Assembly: GCF_001625195.1 (NCBI RefSeq)
Contig: NC_054391.1
Location: forward strand, 1,612,001-1,676,000
From: Drechmeria coniospora
Taxonomy: Eukaryota > Ascomycota > Sordariomycetes > Hypocreales > Ophiocordycipitaceae
DNA length: 64,000 bases
Reading direction: 5' to 3'
Positions 1 through 10,390 of this stretch are shown here, piece by piece. The notes under the pieces were generated by a model. That model ran no database searches. It was not told the origin of the DNA and worked only from the letters and a program-made list of their open reading frames with translations. Each line of letters begins with the position of its first letter. Position 1 is the stretch's first letter. The position numbers and the translations under genes are program-made.

Positions 1-1965
1 GGTCCATCTCGCATTTCAAGATGCCATGCGATTGTGCTATAGGATATGGTCCTGGGGCCAGGGCGGTGAGGCAAAGTTGCAAAATCCCATCTCATCAGCC
101 TCCTTCACCTATACGTCGCTGCGTACGAGAAACCGGGCACGGCGGATGCTGGAGCACTTGTTCACTGCGGAAACGTTGGAATGTCTGGAAACGGTGATCG
201 ATATTTGGAGATGCATGGAATCACCTGCTGAACGGGCGCAAATGTTCAAGTTCCTATCGTCCTTGGACGCCTGCCGCCCCCGGCATTCGATCCCGGCGCT
301 TTTCAACTCCATCTACAGTCGAACGAATCCGGGCGCCCTGGAACCATCCCGCAAGTCAACGATGACGATTGACTTACAAGACTCCGATTTAGCCGTTTTC
401 CTCGTCGAATATGCGCGCTCGCTTGACGACGACGCCATGGATGAGATCTGGCAGGACTGCATGACCTTTTTGAAGGACCTGTTAAGCAACCCGTTCCCCC
501 ATCGACAGACGCTACCGAGCCTGCTCGAATTTGCAGCTATTCTGGGTGAAAAGGTTGACAACACGACGTTTGGAGAGCAGCGGAAAATGCGTCGAGAACT
601 AGGGGTCCGTATTTGCCGCTCCCACCACGAGCTGCACGAGTCGATGCTAACTTGAATATACAGGATGTCTTCCTCCGCTTGCTCGCCGCTCTTTTCACCA
701 CCCGTCCCATGATGTTTTCCGAACCAGCCAACGGGTTTTCCGAAAAGCCTGGCAAAGATGTAACGGCACGGAGAAGCGCAGGCGGCGGCGGCGGCGATGG
801 CACAGATGATGTCGTTTCCATGCTTGTATCCGTCGTCCCAAATTTGTCCAAGATTCTGCTAGAGAACGACCGTGTGCTGTCGGCAGCCAGTACGATTTCC
901 ACGAGCGTCATTGGGCCGGCTTTTCGCTCCAAGGGATTCCCCGATACGATTTCCCAGGGCGTCATGAAACTTCTGCATGAACTGTCACGGTTGCAAAACA
1001 ATCAAAAGACGTGGAAGAAGGATGTCGGGGAGGCATTCAACGATGGAAAGTTCTTTGGCATGCATCTCAGTCTTGTGAAAGATGACTGGCTTCCGCTGTT
1101 GAGGCAGTGGGCCCTCACCGACAAGGAACGGATGTCCGAGATTGTCGGCCGCATCGGTGCGCCAACGACGGCCGGTATTGTTTTCGGCGTTGGAGCCACA
1201 TCGGCGCGACTTGAGGCGGACCGGAAAACGCAGCTAAACCTGCGGAGGATGAGCACGCTCATTCTTTCCTCTACGAAGGATACTTTTGTCGCCGATCTAC
1301 AGATCATCATGGAGAAACTGGTGGAGCTGTTGGCGGCCTCCTCGACGTCATCTCCGTCGTCGACAACCAGGGCAGATGTGTACATGGTCATCCGAGCGAT
1401 GGTGCTTATGATGAGTCCCATTCATCTCGCTTCCCTTTGGCCGGTGGTGAATGCCGAAATCCACGCCGCCGTCTCCTCTGTGGTAAGCCCCGAGGACAGC
1501 CCGGTATCCGACGTCTACACCAGCTCGGCCATCCTCCAGGCGTGCAAGCTTCTCGACCTTCTCATATGCGTGGCCCCAGACGACTTCCAGCTCCACGAGT
1601 GGCTGTTCGTCACGGACACAATCGATGCTGTCTATCGGTCGTCGATGTACCAGCCTGTGGCGCTGGTCGACGAACTCTCGGAGGAGCTGGGCAGCGGCGG
1701 TGCTGTGCAATCCGACGCGGCGGCCCAAACAGCGACCACCAGCACGCACAGGCGACCCCTCCTCGGCCAAGGTGGCATTTGCGATGACGTGTACCTGGAG
1801 CGCAAGGATGAACTTGTGGCAAAGGTCTTGCGCCCATTTTTCGCACAGCTGAGCATCTTTGCGTTCGAGTCAACGTATGCCTTGGGCGTCTTGGATTTGG
1901 ATGGCTGTATCCAGTCCCTGTTGAAGGACATCTTTGACGAGCGGACCATGGTCAAACCGCTCTGA
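1..1965 (+). CDS. DOP1: DOP1/Dopey-like protein, C-terminal part (5' end outside window)
   Basis: Dopey proteins are large peripheral proteins of the Golgi and endosomes that work with Mon2 and phospholipid flippases in membrane traffic and cell polarity. The frame is open from base 2, so the gene begins upstream of the window; about 634 C-terminal residues are present. Exon 1 runs to 604 and exon 2 from 664 to the TGA at 1965. The 59-bp intron has the donor GTCCGT and a perfect TGCTAAC branch point at 645-651; splicing joins ...MRRELG to DVFLRLLAALF. The run MRLCYRIWSWGQG and the leucine-rich C-terminus with LLICVAPDDFQLHEWLF are typical of the Dopey C-terminal region. The gene converges on RRN3, 471 bp away. 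Family assignment rests on recognising these segments, not on a search. Confidence is high for the family and moderate for the exact 3' end. Confidence 0.85.
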
Positions 1966-2436
1966 GTGAGTATACGGAGATCTGGAAGGACGGGCGTGGG
2001 GGGTTGACGGTGTTCATGAGTGCTCGATATGGTGGCGTAATTATGGCACATGGTAGATAAATGGAGAGTTTGTTTCGAAACAGCCAGTGCTGCTGCTACC
2101 AGTGAGGCGACGTTTGCGTTCTCTACTACGAAACGGACGATATGGCTGAGAATGGCCCAACGATGCACGCGAATTGACACCTAACAAGGCATATCGCATC
2201 AGCACCTGTGCCGCAGCCTCGCTGGCTCTGTCGCTTCCGAGACATATTCAAGTCTTTCTCACTCGAGGCATAGCTCCAATTTGATGTGAAACGGTAAACA
2301 GACTAATATTTCGTCTCCCAAACTCCTCGCTAGGCTAAAATCGACAAAGAGATCTGACATGGTTCGTGCACCGGGAAATCGGCACAATCAAGTCGCACGG
2401 CATGCCAAAATGACAACACAACTTCGAGAAGAGGTT
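1966..2436. other. convergent intergenic region DOP1/RRN3
   Basis: Short 3'-to-3' spacer holding the transcript ends of DOP1 and RRN3. I see no open frame of note, no repeat and no RNA gene. Confidence 0.6.
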
Positions 2437-4500
2437 TTACTCTAGATCATCGTTCTCGCTGTCTGTGGCGGTATGCTCCTCGACTCTATCATCGTCTTCC
2501 GAATCGCCCACGTCGTCGCTATCGTCGTCGTCGTCGGCATTCAGTCCCGGGACTGACTTCCAGTGAACATAGTCTTCCACCAGCCACCGTTTGCTGATCG
2601 GCAGCTGGTACGGGTCAAAGGGGAAGTAGGGATCGAGCTGGTGAAAGCTTTCGGCTTGGGCATCGCTCCCCGTATCTCGAAGCGCGCCGCCGGTGGCGTA
2701 GGTCGAGGAGAGGAACTGGGTCAGCCGGACACGCTTGTTGCTCTCCACCAGTGGATAGATGTACATGAAGTTGAGGCGGTGTGCGAGTCTCGCAAACTCC
2801 TCCACGATGACCGGGGCGCAGACCTTGAGGGGATTCAGCTTCCCAAATATTTGTACCGAGAGGTCCTGTTTCGAAGTGCCGACCCACTCCAGATCTTGGC
2901 CAATGTACGAGGCCGGGTCGTCGGGCTCGACCATATCGGGGGCCGATACGACCAGGTCCTGCCATCGAAAGCAGAATATGTAGAGTGTCGCCTGAACAAG
3001 GGAATAGTACGGGTGGAACCTCCTCAGGTCTGGGCCGCGGCAGAGCGGCTCGTACCTCCGTCGATACTGTTCCAGGTGGTGAATGAGGAGCATGAACATG
3101 GTTCGTACCAAATGCTTCGGCACGTGGGCGCCCCTCGCGACGAAGCTAGCGAGATAGGATGCCGCAGCCTGCTTCAATACATTGGGCGTGTTCCCCTGAA
3201 ACGCCGTTGCCATCAGCTGGCCGCAGAAAGCGTCGGTGAGGCGCTCATGCTGCTGGGCGAAATGGAAGACGAGAAACTGGGTGTGTCTTGACTTGTAGGT
3301 CGGCAGGACCATGTGGTCGAACTCGCGCAAGATGGTGGTGAACATGTCAAAGGCCTTGTCGGATCCGGGGTTCATGAAGTGCGGCGTGTAGAAGGTGAAG
3401 AGGGTATCGAGCACGGCGTCCATCTTCTCGACACTCTCCTTGACCGTCTTTATCCTCATCGCCTCCTGGTCGTAGTCTAGGTCGTCGCTGTCGACAGAAT
3501 CCCCGTCGTCGTCGTCGTCAGAGTTGCATTCCTCCCAATCGGAGGCCTGTCGTTGGTTCTCCCGAAGCGCGTACATGACGGCGGCGGTGACGTCGTCGTC
3601 AAGGTCTTCCAGGTCCAACTGCATCTGGGAATCGATCTTGACGACGCGGTTCAGTATGAGGTCCAATATCTCATCTCGCAAGTCCGGCACGTAATCCTTG
3701 ACGCGCAGCAGGTTGTGAATGTAGGCCATGTGTATCCGCATGGACTCGTCTGGGAAGGGGAATTTGGTGCCGAGGATATTCTCCAAAACGGCGACGGCAG
3801 AAGGAAAGATTTGCAATAGATATTGAATTGCCGAGTGCAACCGCTGACGCATCTCATCGCGGCTCACGTCGGGAAAGTCGGGAACGGTCCAGACGGAGGG
3901 GTTGGTGTCGCGAAACTTGTCGACCAACTTCAACAGGACAGGCACCAGATAAGATCCCTGGGCGCTCACCAAGGCAGCAAGGAAGTGGGTGAAGACTTTG
4001 ACGAAGGCCTCGTCCCGGCCGAGCCAGGTGCACCCAAGAATGGTCCTGACCAAACCGTTGCACTCCTTGCCCTTGAGGATGGGGATGCAGCTCGTAAGAG
4101 CCATGACGTAGACCTGCAGCTCGTGCGGCTTCAACGTGTCGTCCTCCTCGCCAATGACGGGGGGCAGATACCTCTGCTTGTCGTTGGCGAACAGATCCTT
4201 GAGCATGTCGTACTGGCCGTCGTTCCCACGCAGGTGCTCCTCCAGGGCCACTCTCACTTCGCGCTTGACGTCGTCCATGGTCCTTCGACCGACCTCGTAC
4301 GTCACATTTTTGATCTCGTCGAACAAGACTTTCCGGCGCTTTGTTGGACTTTCGGAAGGGTCGGACGGGTCGGCGACATCGTCAGACAGCGACCGCTTCT
4401 TGCTCAGCAACGAGACGGGCTTGAGAATCGACTTGACGGGAGTCGCACTTGAGGCGACGGGACCAGAGAGGGACCTGGCCGCTGGTGTGAAGGGGCGCAT
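2437..4500 (-). CDS. RRN3: RNA polymerase I-specific initiation factor RRN3 (TIF-IA)
   Basis: Intronless 687-residue protein, close to the usual RRN3 length (about 630-650 in yeast and human). RRN3 binds RNA polymerase I and bridges it to core factor at the rDNA promoter, so it acts in the nucleolus. The N-terminus is basic and Ser/Pro-rich (about residues 1-60). A helical HEAT-like body follows, with signature stretches such as LKPHELQVYVMALTSCIP, LHSAIQYLLQIFPS and MAYIHNLLRVKDYVPDLR. An acidic Ser/Asp loop lies near residues 330-350 (WEECNSDDDDDGDS), where phosphoregulated sites lie in this family. The conserved C-terminal part has YFPFDPYQL and the protein ends in a strongly acidic tail. 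The start is the first ATG after an upstream stop. It converges on DOP1. I see nothing broken. Confidence 0.93.
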   Translation of the reverse strand: MRPFTPAARSLSGPVASSATPVKSILKPVSLLSKKRSLSDDVADPSDPSESPTKRRKVLFDEIKNVTYEVGRRTMDDVKREVRVALEEHLRGNDGQYDMLKDLFANDKQRYLPPVIGEEDDTLKPHELQVYVMALTSCIPILKGKECNGLVRTILGCTWLGRDEAFVKVFTHFLAALVSAQGSYLVPVLLKLVDKFRDTNPSVWTVPDFPDVSRDEMRQRLHSAIQYLLQIFPSAVAVLENILGTKFPFPDESMRIHMAYIHNLLRVKDYVPDLRDEILDLILNRVVKIDSQMQLDLEDLDDDVTAAVMYALRENQRQASDWEECNSDDDDDGDSVDSDDLDYDQEAMRIKTVKESVEKMDAVLDTLFTFYTPHFMNPGSDKAFDMFTTILREFDHMVLPTYKSRHTQFLVFHFAQQHERLTDAFCGQLMATAFQGNTPNVLKQAAASYLASFVARGAHVPKHLVRTMFMLLIHHLEQYRRRYEPLCRGPDLRRFHPYYSLVQATLYIFCFRWQDLVVSAPDMVEPDDPASYIGQDLEWVGTSKQDLSVQIFGKLNPLKVCAPVIVEEFARLAHRLNFMYIYPLVESNKRVRLTQFLSSTYATGGALRDTGSDAQAESFHQLDPYFPFDPYQLPISKRWLVEDYVHWKSVPGLNADDDDDSDDVGDSEDDDRVEEHTATDSENDDLE

Positions 4501-4980
4501 GAAGGACGGCTTTGTCGCGGAAAAGCCAGCGCCTCGACTCTAGAAGGTCAGGCGGTTGCAAGCTTGAAGACGGCTTGAATGCCGGTCGTTGACCGCTGGA
4601 TGGAGTCGCAGCTGGTTCGGGGTGCTCATGCAAATTCGAACCGAAAGGGGACGAATGATGCCACGAGACCTATGATCATGACTATGCGTACAGCGGTAGC
4701 CCTCGTCCCCTGTCGCCGCCGGCACAAATCAGATACGTTGGATGGGGTCTGAATTTGAGGTCGAGGTGGATGGCCAGCAGGAGATGGAATGGAGGGATGT
4801 TGGAAATGACGAGTTGACTCGATGATGGGCCAGCGACTCGACGAACGGTAGAGTTTAGGGATTAGCGTGGGAAGATTTTTAATGAAGGTTTGGTCAAGGC
4901 CAACTGGTGTGGGGTAGGAAGCACGTGCGCCCAGATCGCTGTGACTAAGCTGCCAACTTACCGACGACGCAGCGCTACGG
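4501..4980. promoter_or_regulatory. upstream region of RRN3
   Basis: Presumed RRN3 promoter and 5' leader, inferred from position only. No TATA box or clear regulatory site is seen and no ORF is convincing. Confidence 0.4.
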
Positions 4981-5570
4981 ACGACAGTACAAGTAACAGC
5001 TGGAGTATTAATATTTGCAAGTATTAATGAGTACTAATTACAAGTAAATACTATAAGAATAAGTACGAAGTACTCCGTACTGGTGAATGGATTCCGTTGA
5101 TGCTAATAAATAAGTACAAGTACTTACTTAAATATGGAGGTGCATAGTACGGTACTGAGCACACGTACTGTTCTCCGCAATACTTGATACCTTCGTGCTT
5201 GGTTCTCCGTACATTGTTCCATCTTGGTATCGACGATCAACACATACTACAGTACGTGCACAGTATTACTTGTAGGTGTATATTACTAGCCTGTAACTCC
5301 TGCCAATGACAGCAAGACTAGGACAGGAGAGGAGTGCACCTACAAATACTATAGGTAGCATAAGTACTCGAAGAATTCGGGGCAAGTGTGTGGATACCAG
5401 GATATGCTTGTTGCCGTTCTTCGCGTCTGGCGGCATTGTACGGAGTAGTACCGACAGTATTACCAAGTACTCTGAAAGTACTGCGCGTACGGGGTGATAA
5501 TATAGCAATACCTACCGAGTGCTTAGTCTGCATGCGTACATGCACAAGCATTCATATACTACAGTACGGA
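4981..5570. repeat. GTAC-motif-rich intergenic cluster
   Basis: AT-richer sequence dominated by short words built on GTAC: AGTACTT, TACTTAC, TGTACATG and GTACTCCGTAC with its complement GTACGGAGTAC (for example near 5068 and 5448). Spacing is irregular, so it is neither a tandem array nor CRISPR. No coding sequence is supported. Confidence 0.7.
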
Positions 5571-6530
5571 TCGCAGACGTAGTAGGTGGGTTTGCCCGCA
5601 CGCTTTCTCACGCGCACTCACATATCGATCGTACCAGGCCTCACCGACTCGCCATGGTAGCCATAGGCGATGGTCCAAATCTCGATTCTGCTCCTGTTAG
5701 TAGCATAAACCAGTCAGGACGGACGTGATGTGGGACAATCGGAAATTTTCTTAGCCTGTGGCTCAGAGCATTCTCCAATGTCGCACGGGGCAGTAGCAGT
5801 ACGCTGTACGAGGTCGGTCGTTGGCAAAGTGTTGAAAGCGCAGCTAAAGTAGGCAAAGCAGTATTTCATCATCTCAAGCATGTACCACCGCTTACGCCTC
5901 CTCGGCTGACATCAACGGGTAAGCCGCAAAGCTGATGATGATGCTCGAGGCTTCCGAAACGCGACGGTATGGAAGACCTCGAGTGTTTATTCATCACCAG
6001 CCAGGAGCCAGGGCTGTCGCGGTAGACTGCTGTTCATGTGTCGGGTGCAAAGGGCATCCCCCCCCGCCTGTGTTGCGCTATTATTTAGATGGCGACACAG
6101 GCCAGCTGGCCAGATCAGTCAGGAACCAGATCGACGAGTTGAGGAATCAATAATTTGAGACATTCATCACATAGACGAGGCCGCCACCGGTGCCAGGACG
6201 GACGGGCTCACATTTCGCACTGGCCAAGGCAAATACCCATCGGTTTGGCATAGGAAAGCCTGTTTGGCGCATAGGAAAGCCGGCCCACTCGTGCCGCTGG
6301 GACACATCATATGCATCATGCGTCATATTCCTATCCGATACATCAACCAACGTCGTAGGCGACCGCCAACATTCGTGCACTCCAGGGTCAGGCCGAAGCA
6401 AGCACCACCAGGGGGCACCGCAAAGGGGGAAGTGGAGAGCGGTGGCAGAAATCAGCGACAGACTTGCCCGACGCAAAGACTGCCGTTTCTTTGCCGTTCA
6501 AAGCCGTCCGAGTCCAAGTTGGGTTTCGTT
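5571..6530. other. intergenic, no gene recognised
   Basis: Mixed-composition sequence between a GTAC-rich cluster and the 3' end of hapC. Only short overlapping frames without codon bias are open. A 14-bp word (GGCATAGGAAAGCC) occurs twice near 6247-6283. The part next to 6530 should include the hapC 3' UTR. Confidence 0.4.
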
Positions 6531-7441
6531 CTAGTAGCCGTCGGCCGCACCAGCACCGTTGTGGGCTGGGTGGGAGGCATACATGTAGTTGGGATCCGCA
6601 CCCCCGTCGGCGCTTCCGGCCGCTTCCGCACCGGCGTACTCTCCGGCTGCAGGGGCCGCTTCGACCTTTTCGCCCGCTACCATGGAGCCGCCCCAGGAAT
6701 TCTCCATGACGCGCTCTCGATTGGTCTGATTCTGTTGCTGCTGCAGGCGTCAACGACCAGTCTTTCTCGCTCGAATGAGCAGGGGGGGGGGGGGGGGATG
6801 AGCGGACCTCGCGATACTTGGAGAGGTACACCTTGAGGGCTTCGGCGTAGTTTTCGAACCCGAGGGAGGTCATGGCGAAGAGGATATCCTCACCGTTGAC
6901 CGTCTTCCTCTTCTCCTGCTGACACTTCTCCGACGCTGCAGCTCTCGGTCAGCATGGAGGGGACAGCGAAGGGGGGCGGCCGACTTGCCCTCGCTCGTGA
7001 TGAAGGATATGAACTCGCTCACGCACTCCTGCATGCACTCTTTGGCCTCCTTTGCGATCTTGGCGTTGTCTGGCAGCGCATTCTTCATGATACGAGCGAC
7101 TGGAGCAAAGTTGCGAATGTTAGCGTCCAGTTCGCCCGCCTTTGGCTCGCGAGCGGTGCCGGTCGACGGGTGGCGAGACATGGCGGGATGGGATGTGCGA
7201 GGCTCTCTACGCAACGGATTGGAAGGGGGATGGCACGAGCTAATCACGACGAAGCTCTCGGGGGGAGGGCGGACGCACCATTGGCTATGGGAAGCCACCG
7301 ATCCTGCTCTTTAACACCGTCGAACTCGTAGCTCGCCAGGCCGGCCGACTGTGGGTCCTGGTTCTCGTTCATTTGCTCCTCGTCGGGTGACTGTGCACCA
7401 TGGTCGACATCCTTTGGAGGAGACGGAGGGGAGTCGGACAT
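6531..7441 (-). CDS. hapC: CCAAT-binding factor subunit HapC (NF-YB/HAP3)
   Basis: NF-YB-type histone-fold protein of 203 residues. It pairs with HapE (NF-YC) and joins HapB (NF-YA) to form the nuclear CCAAT-binding complex, which in filamentous fungi controls iron, redox and secondary metabolism. Exons: 7441-7279, 7099-6989, 6935-6808 and 6740-6531. The core (about residues 48-134) reads [19 protein letters not shown], then [36 protein letters not shown] and [20 protein letters not shown], a near-perfect family match. The tail is Gln/Gly/Ala-rich and ends NGAGAADGY. Intron 2 (6988-6936) must start with GCAAGT to keep the invariant SEASEKC join, so it is a GC-AG intron. Intron 3 contains 16 consecutive G on the plus strand. 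Intron 1 is 179 bp. Confidence 0.94.
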
Positions 7442-8900
7442 ATTTGGCTACCCGCAGCGGATGCTGGCGTCCGTGTGAGGGCAAAAAGGGTCAGGCTGTG
7501 ACGGCCGGGCGGGCGATGATGCGTCTGTCCCCTGGCCACGTCGCGAAGCGGGCAGGGAGGGCTTGCAGGTATCCGTTCAGGGGGCAGGTGGACGCGGTGC
7601 CAGCGGCCGGGATGCACGAGATGGGCGTCAATCAAGATGGCAGGCGATGGATCGCTGGCTCGTCGCTCGTCGGTCGGCGGCCGAGGCCAGGGCCTAGACT
7701 TTAATGCTGCTCGTATGACGCCGTACCGTACGGTTGGGCTCGAAGGCTTCGCGGTGGCGGCGGCGGCGGCAGCGGCGACGGGTTGGGAGATGTCGACGTG
7801 GGAGGGTACCCGGTGCGCAGGGGTGCTGGATGTGTTGGGCACTGGACGAAGAGCAACGGCGAGGCGAGCGTTTTGCCCGTGGCACTGTGCCGGCGGGTAG
7901 GCAGGTAGGCGTCAGCGTCGAATCCTGCTGGTCGCTGCCGGTCGCGTACGGAGCAGGGCACCGGGAGCTTGTCGTCCAAGCAATGGGGCAGGCCTCTCGA
8001 TCTGCTGCCGGACGGGAGTCCTGCGAGGTCAGCCAAGCAAGGGACGGGGAACGGAAGACGGGGCGCCGGGTCGCGACGCCGCTGCGGCAAGGCACGACGA
8101 CGACGGCAAAGCACGACGGCGGCGGCGATGTCTGGGCAGGCACAGGACCCCCGCGCGCGAGGGCAAGACGGCGATGACGAGGGAGACGGGGGCGAGGCCG
8201 ACTGGCGATGCGCGACGGGCGAGGTCGGTGAGCGGCCGGGCAGGCGAGCGGGCGAGCGGGCGAGCGGGCGAGCGGGTGACTCTCGTCGAGGCGCCGCCGA
8301 GTCGGATTGCGACGGCGGATGCGGATGCCATGTTACACCGAGGCGCAACCCGACAGGCAGCTTCTGACTGCTCCTGTCTCGTCACCCTCGTACCCTCTCA
8401 CTCGCGTTCTCACCTTCTTCCCACTGCCCTCCATACGCCCTCCTCACATCCGGTCTCCTGCCTGAGGCCTCTCGCCCCTCATCTCTCACCTGGCTCATGC
8501 CTCCTGCCTCCTGCCAGCTCTCCTGCCTCCTGCCGCCTGCTGCCTGCCGAGCGTCGTGTGCTGCCTGAGGCGCCAACGCGCGTTCGTGCTCGCCGGCTTG
8601 GGGAAGATGAGAGAGATGCGGGCCAAGACGGACGTACCTGGAGCAATCGGGTCAGACGATTGTTGGATTTCGACTCGGCGGCGTTCGGTCAAGCAACGGC
8701 GGCATGCATGTCCTATGGGTCGCAGACGACAAGATGTGATTGATGGGTTAGGATAGGATGGAATCGATGAGACGTGGGGGGGGGGGGAGGGGCGCTCTTT
8801 TGGCCCAAAGGCGTGGAAAGGCAGTACTGTTGGGGAGTTTGGCCAAAGCTAGTGACTGGCCGCCGAGATTGAGTTGGGCAGGTAAGTAGGTGCCCAGCCA
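7442..8900. promoter_or_regulatory. GC-rich upstream region of hapC
   Basis: About 1.46 kb upstream of the hapC ATG, very GC-rich, with an 8-bp tandem repeat (8243-8276), CTCCTGC-type pyrimidine repeats near 8490-8560 and a 12-G run at 8776-8787. Many overlapping frames are open here, as expected from the GC content, but none resembles a known protein. The region probably contains the promoter and a long 5' UTR. Confidence 0.4.
8243..8276. repeat. 8-bp tandem repeat, unit GGCGAGCG, about 4 copies
   Basis: Perfect head-to-tail copies of GGCGAGCG seen directly in the hapC upstream region. Confidence 0.9.
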
Positions 8901-9300
8901 CTATTAATCTAGTTTGTACACTACATGTACAAAGTACCTACAGTACTGTACTGCAGCACTTACATACTTACTTACAGTACTCCGTACAGTACATGCACAT
9001 GCACATACATGCACATACGGAGCACATGTACTTGCTTAACAAAGTACTCTACTTAAGTATGTGCACCACCAGCTATAGCATCACGTGCTTGTTATGTACG
9101 TAGCACACAGTACTCCGTGCTCCGTACAGATTGCAACAGCCAGGCCTTGCGCACCAAGAATACTCCGTACCGTTTCTACCAAGCATGTAATAATACTCCG
9201 TACAGGTAATTACTTTCTATGAGGTATCCGAGGAATTTTTGCGCCGATCAGAGATAATAATCTGTACCTGTACTCCGTACATTAATAGTAGCCAGGGAAC
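8901..9300. repeat. GTAC-motif-rich intergenic cluster
   Basis: Contains at least five full or near-full GTACTCCGTAC-type words (near 8978, 9107, 9160, 9191 and 9272) among TGCACATGCACATAC and TACTTACTTAC strings. No gene. Confidence 0.75.
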
Positions 9301-10390
9301 TGGTTCGATCACGCTCGTTCACTGTGCACGTAAGTACGCGCGACTTACCTACCCGCTGTTGTCGTCTCGCTAGGTAGTTGGTGCACCAGTGTCCATTCGA
9401 CTCTGACGTGAAGGTACATGTAATCCGTATATATGGGTATGTTTCATGCACCTGCGCATCGTCGAACCTGTGTAATTTTTCCATGTCGCTTTATTCACTG
9501 CGACGCTGGCAGTGATGGCCGGTTACCATGACGCGGAGAGAGCCGTGCGACCTGTTGCCGATATGGACCGCGCTGCCGAGTCTGATTGACGACACTGACG
9601 GAACGACGACTCCTTGCTGCCTCGCCATGGCTACGTTGCGACCATGCACGCAGCTGCGGCCGTGACCGGCATGGCGGTGGTGCTGATGCCGATTGACGAT
9701 AGAAAGCAACACTGTTTGTGGCATCACACTACTGGGTGGGGTGTGTCCAGGTCATGGCTTCGCTTTCGCCAAAAGCCCGAGATGAACGGTCTCGAAGCCA
9801 TCAGAGGGCGTGGGGAATTGCACAAGTACGCGACTTGCCTTTGTCTTGCGGCCGACCGACCAGCGACAACAGGGTGAGGCCGGCTGCGAATGGCAGGCAT
9901 CGCTCGCCGAAAGGAGCGCTGCAACCTGGCCAGGGTCAGGTCTTTGCATTGTCCTGCACCATGCCACTCAATACGCAGGCAGAGGGTAAATCTGGACCGG
10001 GTCATCTAGCCATCCTGCTCTCCAAGAAAGGATGAAGATATTGGCAAGAAGGCAATGCAATGGTAGGCCTGGGCCCAACGGAGGATCTGCCGGAAGTGGC
10101 CGGCTACCCCGAGGCGCAGGAGAGAGGGGTCCTCGAGGCAGAGGACGCTAGAAGTGATGAAGGCATCCGAGTTGCCCAATGAGACTAGGCGGCAGTTCTC
10201 CGGATTTGGACCTTTGTGCGGGAGATTTATCCGCGTGGAGGCTGCTCGTATCGGCCGTCGCTCGTTGAGCGAAACAGGCGCATTGGTGCGGTTGGGAGAG
10301 AATTACCGGCATGGATTATTACCTCACAAATGCCGGGTTGGGAAGGGAGACGTGCAAGAGGAGGACGATTCCGAGGCAACTGCCGAGTAG
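9301..10390. other. intergenic, no gene recognised
   Basis: A GC-richer island between two GTAC-rich clusters, almost free of the GTAC motif between about 9480 and 10390. This suggests a former gene or a different kind of spacer. The open frames (all under 110 codons) overlap each other and match nothing I recognise. Confidence 0.35.
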
